Shown: positions 1 to 8,510, counted from the first letter of the stretch. The stretch is DNA of 29,012 bases from CAYOHP01 sp964403795 [NCBI: uncultured bacterium] (GCA_964403795.1 CAYOHP010000083.1:1-29012); one strand, 5' to 3'. The notes: generated from the sequence alone by a model not told the origin. Translations and numbers: made by a program.

Positions 1-1109
1 GCAGCCGGTGCCGGCGCCGCGGCCCGTCCCGGGTTGCCGACCGGGAGTTCGGTGCGGGACGCCGAAGGATCGAAGGCCAGGGTGGCGAACTCCCCCATCC
101 CTCCCCCCTTGGCGGGAGGGCCCCTCTTGGCCGCCGGAGCGGCCAGGCCACTGGCCCTCCCGGGAATGGAGTCGTCCATGGGATTGCCCAGGTCGAAGCC
201 GCCGAACCCGGACTGGCTGCCGCCCCCGATCCCTTCGAGGCCCCCGTCGGCCCCGAAGGAGAGGCCTCCCGAGAGGCCGGCCATGCTGCCGTTGCCCAGG
301 TCGAGGCCCGGGAGCGAGGCCCCGCCCAGGTCGAGCCCGGGCAGCGAGCCGCCGCCGAGGTCGAGACCTGGCAGCGAGGCCCCACCGAGGTCGAAGCCAC
401 CGGGACCCCCTCCGACCCCTCCCCCCGCGAACAATCCATCGCCACCGAGTCCGCCCCCGAGGTCGAAGACCCCGTCCCCTCCCGGGGTCGCGGCCATCCG
501 GTCCGAGGAGGCCACGGGTCCGAGATCGGGAGCATCGAAGGAGGAGATGTCCGAAAGTCCTCCTCCCCCGAGGTCGAAGCCCGAGCCCGCGTCCATCGAG
601 GGGAAGGCTCCGGGCGATCCGAACGGCGAGCCGCCATCGCCCGATCCCAGGTCGAAGACCCCGTCCGAGGAGAGCGACCCCAGATCGAGGCTCCCGAGAT
701 CCGCCGAGAGGTCGAGGGAACCGGGTGCCGAGGCCGCCGCCCGGGCCGCCGGCGGGGGCACCGGTGCGGAGGCCTTGGTGGCACTCCCGGAGGCATGGCT
801 CGGGGGCGCCTTCCGGGGCGGCAGGGGGATGTCCTCCTCGGGAGCCGCATCCTCTTCCAGCGCCCCGCCCGCGAAACCGCCTCCACCGGCCAGGGCCCGG
901 GGATCGACCTGGGTCTCCTTGACGGGGGCGGCGGCCTTGCCGAGGGCCGCCGGCTTCGCCCGGGGCATCTCGGTGGGAGCCTCGGCCAGGACCCGGAACC
1001 AGAGAGGAGGACTCTTCTTCCAGCAAGCCTCGAGGTTCACGCCGCACATGTCGCAGAACTTGTTGGCGCGGGAGCAGAACTTGCCGCAGCGGGGGCAGGT
1101 GGCGTCCAA
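1..1109 (-). CDS. Zinc-ribbon protein with repetitive Gly/Leu/Asp-rich tail (3' end outside window)
   Basis: The frame is open from the left edge to a TTG codon at 1107-1109, preceded by GGAGG (plus-strand 1115-1119) with a 5-nt spacer. I see no in-frame ATG or GTG just upstream, so TTG is the best start. The protein opens with a compact zinc ribbon: C5-x2-C8, C12 and C19-x2-C22, then a Trp and a short basic patch. From about residue 60 it is low-complexity, rich in Gly, Pro, Ala and Ser, with many F-D-L-G-G and L-P-G-L-D-L-G units. At least 369 codons lie inside the window and the C-terminus is cut off. Zinc ribbons of this kind often sit at the start of regulatory or membrane-associated scaffolds, but the function is unknown. 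The opposite-strand frames here lack any recognisable domain. Confidence 0.72.
   Translation of the reverse strand, partial: MDATCPRCGKFCSRANKFCDMCGVNLEACWKKSPPLWFRVLAEAPTEMPRAKPAALGKAAAPVKETQVDPRALAGGGGFAGGALEEDAAPEEDIPLPPRKAPPSHASGSATKASAPVPPPAARAAASAPGSLDLSADLGSLDLGSLSSDGVFDLGSGDGGSPFGSPGAFPSMDAGSGFDLGGGGLSDISSFDAPDLGPVASSDRMAATPGGDGVFDLGGGLGGDGLFAGGGVGGGPGGFDLGGASLPGLDLGGGSLPGLDLGGASLPGLDLGNGSMAGLSGGLSFGADGGLEGIGGGSQSGFGGFDLGNPMDDSIPGRASGLAAPAAKRGPPAKGGGMGEFATLAFDPSASRTELPVGNPGRAAAPAPA
294..396. repeat. 30-nt tandem repeat inside the zinc-ribbon gene
   Basis: The GCC(C/G)AGGTCGAG-type core recurs at 294, 324, 354 and (slightly changed) 384, an exact 30-nt period. On the coding (minus) strand each unit encodes ten residues of the form L-P-G-L-D-L-G-G-x-S. 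More diverged FDLGG units flank the block at about 180-200, 560-580 and 640-660, which suggests growth of the tail by in-frame duplication. Confidence 0.75.
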
Positions 1110-1137
1110 GAGGGCCTCCGATTCCAGGGTAGCCCAG

Positions 1138-1171
1138 CTCCTACCGATAGGAGAGAGAAAGGGCCGGACAA
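1138..1171 (-). promoter_or_regulatory. Candidate promoter with overlapping palindromic operator
   Basis: On the minus strand a -35-like TTGTCC (plus 1166-1171) and a -10-like TATCGG (plus 1144-1149) are separated by 16 nt. They lie upstream of the TTG start at 1109. A perfect inverted repeat, CTCCTA-CCGA-TAGGAG (1138-1153), is centred on the -10. This would suit a repressor site or a small hairpin in the leader. No regulator is identified. Confidence 0.4.
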
Positions 1172-1249
1172 GATCACGGCCCGAGGACCTCGAGATGTCC
1201 GGCCACGACCCGGGGACGCCGGGCGCTGAGGCCGGGGAGGGTAGGGACG

Positions 1250-4200
1250 ATGCCGGGGAGACACCACGTCAAGGACGTCCGGGCCGGGCTGCGGAGGAGC
1301 AATCGCATCCTCACCGCCTGTGCGGTGGGCTCGGGAGCCGCCGGGCTGATCCATGAGCTGCTCTGGACCCGGAGGCTCGAGCTCCTGCTCGGCACCTCGC
1401 TCCAGACCGCGGCCGCCAGCCTGGCCGCGACCATGGGCGGGATGGCGCTGGGGGCCTGGCTCGCCGGGCGGCGGGAGGAAGCCCGGGGCGAGGGTGCCAG
1501 GGCCTACGCCGCCTACGAATTCCTGCTCGCCGGCTACGCCCTGGCCCTGCCGCTCCTGTTCACGGCCGCCGACTCGATGGTGGAGGCCATCTCCGGCCTG
1601 CCGACACCGCTGCCCTCGCTGCTTCGCACCCTGACCGGGATGCTGGTACTCCTGCCGGCCGCCATGGCCATGGGAGCGACCTTCCCCCCGCTGGTGGCGG
1701 ACCGGGCCCGGGCCAACCCAGAGGACGGTACCGGGAGCCTGGCACGCCTCTACGCCGCCAACACCCTGGGCGCCTTCGCCGGTACCTTGACCGGCGGGAT
1801 GGTGCTGCGCCCCTGGCTGGGGACCTCGGGGACCCTGGGGGTGGCGGTCCTGCTCTCGGCGCTGGCGGGCCTGGTCGCCTGGCGTACCGCCTCCGGCCCG
1901 CTCGCCGCCCGCTCCGGGACGGAACACCCCACCCGGGAACCCGGCGAGGCCGGCCCGGCCCGTGGGGTTGCACCACCCCCCCGAACCGTGGCCACGGGCG
2001 AAGCCGGAGCGCCCTTGGCTCCGCCAGGGGATGCAGCCAGGCGGAGACCGTCGCTAGCGAGCCCCTTGCGGGCGAGCTGCGGGCCCACCGCCCTGCTCGT
2101 CTACGCCCTGGGAGGCTTCGCTGGGCTCGGCTACCAGGTCCTGCTGCACCGGATGGCCAGCCTCTGGATCGGGGGTTCGAGCTACGCCTTCACCATGGTG
2201 CTGGCGGTCGTCCTGCTCGGCCTGGCGATCGGAGCGGCCGGCGTGAGCGAAGCCACCTTCCGGCAGCGCTCGCCGCTCACGCACCTGGCCCGGCTCCAGG
2301 GCCTGACCTTCGCCTGGGCCCTGGCGCTGGCCTCGGTCTCGGCCTGGATCCCGCTGGCCCTGGCCCGCCTCGCAGCCTTCGAGAGTCTGCCCTTCGGGAT
2401 GCTGCTCGCCGCCGAGTTCCTGGGGATCGCCGTCCTGGTGCTGCCGGGCGCCGCCTGCATGGGGGCCACGCTCCCGACCGCGGCCCGGGCGCTCGGCCTC
2501 GAACCCGGTTCCTCGGCCCGGATCGTCGGTCGCCTCTACGCCTGGAACGCGGTCGGTTCGGTGGTCGGCGCCCTGGGCGTCGCCCACCTGCTGGTGCCCT
2601 GGCTCGGCCTCCGGGGCGCCCTGCTGGCGATCGCCTCCACCCACCTGGTCGGTCTGGTGGTGGCGGCCGCGGCCGCGGGCCGGGCAAGAGCCGGTTTGGC
2701 GGCGGCGACCGTGTCCGCCCTGGCGATCCCGCTGGTCCCCGCCTGGGACGCGGCCCTGCTCTCGAGCGGGCCCTACATGTACGCCAGCTCCTACCGCCAG
2801 GCGGGGGGCCAGGACCGGGACGTGGCCGAGGTGATCCGGGCCTGCGGCGAGGTGATCTTCCACCGGGACGGGGCCTTCACCACCGCTACGGTGCGGCGGG
2901 CGTTCGGGGGCCTGCTCTCGCTCCAGGTGAACGGCAAGACCGACGCCTCCAACAAGGCCGACCAGTTCACCCAGACGATGATCGCCCACCTGCCGCTCCT
3001 GGTCCGTCCCGAGGCCAGGTCCGCCCTGCTGGTGGGCCTTGGCTCCGGGGTCACCGCCGGAGCCATGCTGCGCCACCCGATCGAACGCCTCGACGTGGTC
3101 GAGATCGCCCCCGAGGTGGTCGAGGCCAGCCGCTTCTTCGACGGGCTCACGGGCGCGCCCCTCGACGACTCCCGGACCCGGCTCTTCCTGGACGACGCCC
3201 GGGCACATCTCCGCTACACCCGGGATCGCTTCGACGTGCTGGTGAGCGAGCCGTCCAACCCCTGGATCGCCGGCATCGCCAACCTCTTCACCCGCGAGTA
3301 CTTCGAGCTGGCCCGGAGCCGTCTCAACCCCGGCGGTGCCATGGTCCAGTGGGTCCAGGCCTACTCGACCTCGCCCGAGGACTTCCGCTCGGTGGTGGGC
3401 ACCTTCCTCGACGTGTTCCCCCAGAGCTGGCTGATGAAATCCACCAACGAGACCGACTTCGTGCTCCTCGGGCTCTCCGGAGGTCCGGGTCCCGACGCCA
3501 CCGCCCTCGCCGAGGCCTGCGCTGCGGCCACTCCCCTGGGCGAGGCCTTACGGGCCGACGGCTTCACGACCGCCAACCTCTCCCGCCTGGTGGTGGCCGA
3601 TCCGACCGGGCTCCGCAGCCTGGTCGAAGGCGCCGCTCGGGTGACCGACGACCATCCCTTCCTCGAGTTCACCGCTCCCAGGAACCTCTACCGCGACCAG
3701 GGGGAGGCGGTGCGCCGGGAGCTCTCGGGGTTCCGGGCACGCGACGCGGTGGCCCGCTCGATGACCCGTCCCGAGCCGTTCCTGGCAGCCCTCGACGAGT
3801 TCGAGACCCTGGTCCGCGCCCGGGAGGCCGCCTTCGACCTGGTGGCCGCGGGTCGCTCCCGCGAGGCCAGGCCCCTGCTCGAGGCCACCGTGGCCCGCAT
3901 GCCGGAGGACCAGGCCGCCGGCCGGGTCCTGTCCTCGGTGGCCCTGGAGGAGGCCGAGGCCCACTGCCGCGCCGGCCGCCACCGGGAGGCTGCCGACGGC
4001 TACGCCCGGGTCCTGGTGCTCCGGCCCGACGATCTCGACGCCCGCAACAACCGGGCCCACTGCCTGGTCGACCTGGGCCGGCTCGAGGAGGCGCGGACCG
4101 AGCTGGTCGAACTGCTGGTGCGGGCCCCGGATCACCGGGTCGGTTTCCGGAACCTGTCCCGGGTGTTCTATCGCATGGGACGCCTCCAGGACGCGTTGGG

Positions 4201-4438
4201 CGCCTACCTGCGCTCGCTGGACGGCACCCGGCCGTCGGCCGCGGAGTGGAAGGACGTGGGCGAGCTCTATCGCGAATCGGGAGACTTCCCCCGGGCCGCC
4301 TTCGCCTGGAAGCGCTGCCTGGCCGCCGACCCCGAACAGCCCGAGGTCCGCGATCTCTTCGAGGCCTACCTGGGCCTGGCCGGACCCGAAGGGGTCCCCG
4401 AGGATCTGGCCTCCGGTGCGAACGGCAGCGGGAGCTGA
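1250..4438 (+). CDS. Fused polytopic membrane / spermidine-synthase-like / TPR protein
   Basis: The 1062-residue protein has three parts. Residues about 15-510 form a polytopic membrane region in two halves, split by a Pro/Arg/Gly-rich insert at about 215-280. Residues about 520-850 form a Rossmann methyltransferase-like fold of the spermidine synthase family, with G-L-G-S-G near 597, V-V-E-I-A-P-E near 617 and D-D-A-R-A-H near 647. Residues about 865-1045 are TPR repeats. The family is usually annotated as a fused MFS/spermidine synthase. The classical aminopropyltransferase D-x-x-D-P motif is replaced by S-E-P-S-N-P-W near 664, so true spermidine synthesis is doubtful. The ATG at 1250 follows a GGGGAGGG run. 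The gene ends only 8 nt from the convergent STAS gene's stop. Confidence 0.88.
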   Translation: MPGRHHVKDVRAGLRRSNRILTACAVGSGAAGLIHELLWTRRLELLLGTSLQTAAASLAATMGGMALGAWLAGRREEARGEGARAYAAYEFLLAGYALALPLLFTAADSMVEAISGLPTPLPSLLRTLTGMLVLLPAAMAMGATFPPLVADRARANPEDGTGSLARLYAANTLGAFAGTLTGGMVLRPWLGTSGTLGVAVLLSALAGLVAWRTASGPLAARSGTEHPTREPGEAGPARGVAPPPRTVATGEAGAPLAPPGDAARRRPSLASPLRASCGPTALLVYALGGFAGLGYQVLLHRMASLWIGGSSYAFTMVLAVVLLGLAIGAAGVSEATFRQRSPLTHLARLQGLTFAWALALASVSAWIPLALARLAAFESLPFGMLLAAEFLGIAVLVLPGAACMGATLPTAARALGLEPGSSARIVGRLYAWNAVGSVVGALGVAHLLVPWLGLRGALLAIASTHLVGLVVAAAAAGRARAGLAAATVSALAIPLVPAWDAALLSSGPYMYASSYRQAGGQDRDVAEVIRACGEVIFHRDGAFTTATVRRAFGGLLSLQVNGKTDASNKADQFTQTMIAHLPLLVRPEARSALLVGLGSGVTAGAMLRHPIERLDVVEIAPEVVEASRFFDGLTGAPLDDSRTRLFLDDARAHLRYTRDRFDVLVSEPSNPWIAGIANLFTREYFELARSRLNPGGAMVQWVQAYSTSPEDFRSVVGTFLDVFPQSWLMKSTNETDFVLLGLSGGPGPDATALAEACAAATPLGEALRADGFTTANLSRLVVADPTGLRSLVEGAARVTDDHPFLEFTAPRNLYRDQGEAVRRELSGFRARDAVARSMTRPEPFLAALDEFETLVRAREAAFDLVAAGRSREARPLLEATVARMPEDQAAGRVLSSVALEEAEAHCRAGRHREAADGYARVLVLRPDDLDARNNRAHCLVDLGRLEEARTELVELLVRAPDHRVGFRNLSRVFYRMGRLQDALGAYLRSLDGTRPSAAEWKDVGELYRESGDFPRAAFAWKRCLAADPEQPEVRDLFEAYLGLAGPEGVPEDLASGANGSGS

Positions 4439-4446
4439 GGCAGGTG

Positions 4447-4803
4447 TCAGCCGGATCGGGAGGCGAGCTGGCGGAGCATCTCGAGGGCGGCCTCGAGGCT
4501 GTTCTGCACGTCGACGACCTTGTCGATCCGGGTGACCTGGAAGGCCTTGCGCACGTCGGCGGACAGGTTGCAGACCGCCAGGTTCCCGCCCCGGCGGCGC
4601 AGCACCGCGGCGATCGAGACGATGTGGCCGAGACCCGCCGAGGTCACGTAGCCCACCCGCTCCATGTCGAGGACCATGTCGAGGTCCCCGTCCTCGAGCA
4701 GCTTGTCGAACGTCGCCGCCAGCTGGCGGGCGTCGTCGGTGCGGATATCCCCTTGGATGCGGACCACCCGCACCCCCCCGGTCTCGACGACCTCGACCTC
4801 CAT
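4447..4803 (-). CDS. STAS-domain protein (anti-sigma-factor-antagonist-like)
   Basis: This 118-residue protein is a single STAS domain, the fold of SpoIIAA/RsbV-type anti-sigma-factor antagonists that bind partner kinases or anti-sigma factors. The core reads V-R-I-Q-G-D-I, then L-D-M-E-R-V, then T54-S55-A56-G57-L58-G59. S55 is the likeliest phospho-acceptor by analogy with S-A-G-L versions of the family, although the residue aligning with the SpoIIAA phosphoserine may be A56. I chose the ATG at 4803 because GGGAGG lies 5 nt upstream. A start at 4842 would add 13 residues and lacks a comparable site. It is divergent from a second protein with a STAS-like N-terminus, suggesting one switch. No anti-sigma kinase or sigma factor is in the window. 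Confidence 0.88.
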   Translation of the reverse strand: MEVEVVETGGVRVVRIQGDIRTDDARQLAATFDKLLEDGDLDMVLDMERVGYVTSAGLGHIVSIAAVLRRRGGNLAVCNLSADVRKAFQVTRIDKVVDVQNSLEAALEMLRQLASRSG

Positions 4804-4895
4804 CGGCGCCTCCCAGCAGGCTCGGTCCTCCCTTTGTACCATGGGCCCCTCGACAAGGCGCCAGGGTCGTTCCCGGGCGCGACGTTCGAGGTGCC
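4804..4895. promoter_or_regulatory. Divergent promoter region between the two STAS-type genes
   Basis: This 92-nt gap must carry promoters for both directions. The overlapping sequence near 4833-4843 reads TTTGTACCAT on the plus strand, a -10-like TACCAT, and TGGTACAAA on the minus strand. I find no convincing -35 for either direction, so exact start sites are uncertain. Confidence 0.3.
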
Positions 4896-6683
4896 ATGCG
4901 CCTGAGCATCGAGGAACGCAGCTACCTCACCCTCATCCATCTCGCCGGCAGGATCGGCAGCGAAGACCGGGCCAAGCTCTGGAAATCGCTGGACGACGTC
5001 ATGCGGGGCGATCCGCTCTCGATCGTGTGGGACCTCTCCGGGGTCGAGGAGCTGCAGGATCCCTGTCTGGCGGTCCTGGCCGGGAGCTTCGCCTGGCAGC
5101 GGCTCCGCAACGAGCCGGTCGTGATCATGGGGGTGGCCCGGGAGCTCGGCGAACGCATCCGGCGCACCGGGGTCGGCTACGAGGCCGCCATGGTGAGCGA
5201 CGAGCAGGAGGCGTGCCTGGCGATCCTCGAGCGCACCCCCCGGCGCTACGACGAGTTCTTCTGCAAGGTGCTGGTCCAGGAAGGCTTCGTGACCCCCGAC
5301 GCCATGAAGAACGCGCTGCTCCAGTTCGAGCGGTCCGGACGCGAGGGGGACTTCGGGAAGCTCCTGCTCCAGCAGGGGATGGTCACGGCCCCCCAGCTCC
5401 TGGAGGCCGTCTGCCGCCAGAAGAGCCTGCTCGGCGACATCCTGGTCGAGACCGGGACGCTCGACCGCGACACCCTCGAGAAGGCGCTGAAGGCCCAGAG
5501 CGACATGGCCAAGGGCGAGAAGCTCGGCGACTTCCTGATGCGGCTCGGGGTGGCCTCGAACCAGGACATCTACGAAGCCCTCGCCCGCCAGTACAAGCGC
5601 CGCAAGCGCTTCCACAAGAAGTCCAGGGCCCAGGTCGGCGAGGCGCCAACCCAGGCCCAGAGCGCCCGGCTCGGGGAGATCCTGCTCGAGCAGAAGCTCC
5701 TCTCCCAGGAGGACCTGGAACGCTCGCTCCAGCTCCAGCGCCAGACCCAGGGTCGGGAGAAGCTCGGCGACATCCTGGTCCGCCTCGGCTTCGTCTCCGA
5801 CTCGGACCTCTACGGGGCGCTGCTCACCCAGTACGAACGCACCCGGGGCGGCGAGGTCCAGGGGGCGGCCCGGGCCGGGGTCGAAGCGCTGGTCACCAAG
5901 CTCGCCACCCAGGACCACGTGGTGGTCCGGCACGCCGCCGAGGGGCTCATGGCGCTCGGCGGCCCGGCCCTGGCGCTGGTGGTGGCGGCGCTCCGCAACG
6001 CTTCCCCGGCCATGCGCAAGGCCGCCGCCGACCTGCTCGGCGACGCCATGTGCTTCGAGGCCATCCCCGGGCTCCTGGAACGCCTCGAGGACCCGGTGCC
6101 CCGGGTCCGCCACGAGGCCTTCTGGGCCCTGGTGCGGATCACCGGCCAGAGCATCCCGGTGGGCGACACCGCTCACTGGCAGGACTGGTGGCGGGCCACC
6201 GATCCCAAGAAGCTGCCTCCGCCCCCCGAGAACATCTCCACCCACCGCGAGCAGATGGCCCGGCTCCTGGCCAAGGGGATCCAGGAGGGCCATGCCCTCG
6301 ATCCCTTCGACCTCGAGTACCGGGCCGGGCAAGAGGACTGGGAAGGCGGCCACGCGCGCCTCCAGCTGCGAGGTGACGGCCTGGTCCACGTCCTCCACCT
6401 GAAGCGGGGCGAGGCCCGCAGCTGGTCGGGGGACCTCGGTTCGCGGGAGACCCGCGAGATCCTGGACGGTTTCGCCCAGGCCGGCATCCTCTTCGTCGAC
6501 ACCGCCCGCACCGTGGACGACCCGGGCGAGAGCCGCCACGAGATGTCGCTCCGGATCGGGAACCGGTTCTTCCGGCGCTCCACGCTCTACTATCGGGAGC
6601 TCTTCCAGCACTGGAACTTCCGGAGCTTCGAGTCGAAACTGCGGGACGTGCTCCGCCGCCTCACCCGCGGCGCGGTGCTGTAG
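4896..6683 (+). CDS. STAS-like / MshEN-like repeat / HEAT multidomain protein
   Basis: The 595-residue protein begins with a degenerate STAS-like domain (residues about 1-112) in which the usual phosphoserine loop is L-Q-D-P-C-L-A. Residues about 118-315 contain three to four copies of a helical unit built around L-G-D-(I/F)-L-(V/M)-x-x-G-x-(V/L)-(S/D)-x-x-D-(L/I). This resembles the N-terminal MshEN/GspE-N domain of type II secretion and pilus ATPases, a fold that can bind c-di-GMP. HEAT-like repeats follow at about 328-425. The last 170 residues are an unrecognised domain. No ATPase domain is attached. The ATG at 4896 has GAGG close upstream. The function is unknown, but regulatory scaffolding and possibly nucleotide sensing are plausible. 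Confidence 0.82.
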   Translation: MRLSIEERSYLTLIHLAGRIGSEDRAKLWKSLDDVMRGDPLSIVWDLSGVEELQDPCLAVLAGSFAWQRLRNEPVVIMGVARELGERIRRTGVGYEAAMVSDEQEACLAILERTPRRYDEFFCKVLVQEGFVTPDAMKNALLQFERSGREGDFGKLLLQQGMVTAPQLLEAVCRQKSLLGDILVETGTLDRDTLEKALKAQSDMAKGEKLGDFLMRLGVASNQDIYEALARQYKRRKRFHKKSRAQVGEAPTQAQSARLGEILLEQKLLSQEDLERSLQLQRQTQGREKLGDILVRLGFVSDSDLYGALLTQYERTRGGEVQGAARAGVEALVTKLATQDHVVVRHAAEGLMALGGPALALVVAALRNASPAMRKAAADLLGDAMCFEAIPGLLERLEDPVPRVRHEAFWALVRITGQSIPVGDTAHWQDWWRATDPKKLPPPPENISTHREQMARLLAKGIQEGHALDPFDLEYRAGQEDWEGGHARLQLRGDGLVHVLHLKRGEARSWSGDLGSRETREILDGFAQAGILFVDTARTVDDPGESRHEMSLRIGNRFFRRSTLYYRELFQHWNFRSFESKLRDVLRRLTRGAVL

Positions 6684-6695
6684 TTCGACTGCCTG

Positions 6696-7952
6696 CTACC
6701 CGGCTTGCTGGCGGGCCAGGCGTCGGCGGGCCGACCTCAGTGTCTCCTGGACGTGGGCCTCGAGCTCGGGAGCCATGGGATTGGCCAGCAGGCGTTCCCC
6801 CAGTCCCCTCGCCTCGCGATAGCGCCTGGCCCGAAGCAGCATGCGGGCAAGGCGAGCGCCGGCCAGGGCCCGGTAGCCGGGGGGAAGCTCCTCGTCCCGG
6901 AGCAGCCGGGCGTAGAACACGAAAGCCACCCGGGAACCTTCCCGGTCCTTCTCCATCGCCCGCGCCTTCTCGAACCGGGCCTGGAGGTCGGCCAGGTGCC
7001 AGGACTTGGCCCAGACCCCCGAGGTGTGGGTGAGATCCTGCTCCGGTGGGACCGCTCCCAGGGCGACCGGGAGCAGGACCGAGGCCCCTCCGCCGGGCTC
7101 CTCGGGCTCGGGCTCCGGACGCTCCGGCGCCTCGCGCACCGTCCCGCTTCCCGACGCCTCCCGGTCCTCGACCTCGTCGGGGTCCGCCGGCAGCTCGTAG
7201 TCCCGGAACTCGAAGGGGAGGCTGGCCGCCATGGGTCCCCGCAACATCTCCGGGGTCCGCCAGGTGATGCGCTCCAGCCCGAGGCGGCGCGAGACGCCTT
7301 CGCCCACCCTGGCGAGTTCGGGCCAGAAGAGGCCGAGCAGGGCCCCGCCCGCGATCCCGCCCAGATGGGCGGGGTAGGCCACCCGGCTGGTGGGCCCGTA
7401 CCAGAAGGCCCCCAGCATCTCGGCCACGAAGAACCCGAGCACCACCAGGAAGGCAGGCACCGAGAACACCCGCCACCAGACCAGCCCGATCAGCAGCCGC
7501 AGACGCAGGGTAGGCAGGGCCGGGAGCAACAGACCGACAAGACCCATCACCGCACCCGAGGCCCCCACCAGGGGTCCGGCTCCCCGCGGTGCGGTGGCGG
7601 CATGGACCAGGGCACCGGACACCGTGCCGGCCAGGATCGCCGCCAGCAGGGCGGAGCGTCCCAGACGCCGCTCCACGGTGACCCCGAAGACCGTGAGGAA
7701 GAGCCCGTTGCCCAGGAGGTGCGGGCCATCGGCATGGAGGAGCACATGGCCTAGCATCCCGGGTCCGACCGGATCGGAAGCCGAGAACGCCAGGATCCTC
7801 CAGGCCTCCCGGGCGACCGGTCCGGAGAGCGCCAGTTCCTGGACCAGGAAGGCGAGCCCCAGGATGGCGAGGCAAGTCCAGGTCAGCCAGGCTGCCCCCC
7901 GGTCCGAGGATTCGAGGCCGTCGTCCTCGGCTCCCAGGGGCAGGATCAGCAT
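6696..7952 (-). CDS. Rhomboid family intramembrane serine protease with long soluble tail
   Basis: This 418-residue protein has a rhomboid core in residues about 20-225 with six or more membrane segments. The catalytic dyad is visible as S132 in G-A-S-G and H196 in P-A-H-L-G-G. The oxyanion motif H78-L-L-G-N82 is also present, so the protease is likely active against transmembrane substrates. The tail (about 230-418) starts acidic and Pro/Glu-rich and ends in Arg/Ala/Leu-rich helices resembling degenerate TPRs, possibly for substrate recruitment. It starts 9 nt downstream of the preceding minus-strand gene, so the two are probably co-transcribed and coupled. Its stop is 12 nt from the convergent gene's stop. 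Confidence 0.9.
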   Translation of the reverse strand: MLILPLGAEDDGLESSDRGAAWLTWTCLAILGLAFLVQELALSGPVAREAWRILAFSASDPVGPGMLGHVLLHADGPHLLGNGLFLTVFGVTVERRLGRSALLAAILAGTVSGALVHAATAPRGAGPLVGASGAVMGLVGLLLPALPTLRLRLLIGLVWWRVFSVPAFLVVLGFFVAEMLGAFWYGPTSRVAYPAHLGGIAGGALLGLFWPELARVGEGVSRRLGLERITWRTPEMLRGPMAASLPFEFRDYELPADPDEVEDREASGSGTVREAPERPEPEPEEPGGGASVLLPVALGAVPPEQDLTHTSGVWAKSWHLADLQARFEKARAMEKDREGSRVAFVFYARLLRDEELPPGYRALAGARLARMLLRARRYREARGLGERLLANPMAPELEAHVQETLRSARRRLARQQAG

Positions 7953-7961
7953 CGACCGGTG

Positions 7962-8510
7962 TCAGTGCTCCAGGACGGGCGCCCGGCTCGGACCCGAGAC
8001 CAGGCCCCAGGCCCAACGGACCAGCAGGTAGACGCAGAACGCCATCACCAGCAGGTCCTTCAACCCCCCGAAGAACACGAATCCGGCGAAGATCCGGGTC
8101 TTGACCAGCAGGGCGACCGCGGAGAAGGCGACACCCACGAGCACCATCAGGCCGAACAGCCGGTCGAAGCCGGGGATGTCGTCGAGCGGCATCACATGGG
8201 GGACCAGCACCAGGGTAGCGAAGCCGGCCAGGATCGGACCGAAGGCCAGCAAGGCGTCGACCTGGCGGAAGAGATCCGTCTGGGTCACGAAGGCCAGGTA
8301 GGCGACCACCATGCCGGTCGGGACCAGCAGGAACACCGCCATGTGGACGACCGCCGAGAGCCACCACGCGCCCACCCGAGGGCGCCAGGCCTTGAGTGCC
8401 CTGCCCACCAGGGGACCGAGGATCGGCAGCGCCACCAGGAAGCCCATGATCTCGTGGCGGTGGGGAGCCAGGTTGACCCCGAGGTCCGCCAGGCTCGTTC
8501 CTTCTTGCAT
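7962..8510 (-). CDS. Integral membrane protein of unknown function, about five helices
   Basis: The 182-residue protein has hydrophobic stretches at about 20-40, 48-74, 84-106, 118-140 and 142-172 and short loops. A conserved-looking A-P-H-R-H-E motif sits before the first helix and V-V-H-M lies within the second. The histidines could bind metal or haem, but that is only a possibility. The ATG at 8510 has AAGGAGC about 6 nt upstream. It precedes the rhomboid gene by 9 nt and may be a partner or a substrate. I do not recognise the family with confidence. Small DUF2231-type membrane proteins look broadly similar. Confidence 0.78.
   Translation of the reverse strand: MQEGTSLADLGVNLAPHRHEIMGFLVALPILGPLVGRALKAWRPRVGAWWLSAVVHMAVFLLVPTGMVVAYLAFVTQTDLFRQVDALLAFGPILAGFATLVLVPHVMPLDDIPGFDRLFGLMVLVGVAFSAVALLVKTRIFAGFVFFGGLKDLLVMAFCVYLLVRWAWGLVSGPSRAPVLEH

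Noticed and set aside
294-396. CRISPR-like regular repeats
   Set aside because: The repeats are directly adjacent with no spacers and lie in frame inside a coding region.
34-1356. Plus-strand frame of 440 codons at the left edge
   Set aside because: It is Pro/Ser/Arg low-complexity sequence antisense to the zinc-ribbon gene, which has a clear Cys pattern and ribosome site.
4644-6611. Minus-strand frame of 655 codons opposite the STAS/MshEN/HEAT gene
   Set aside because: It is a mirror of the coding strand with G-Leu-Glu-Val-rich text. The plus-strand gene has a start site and domains.
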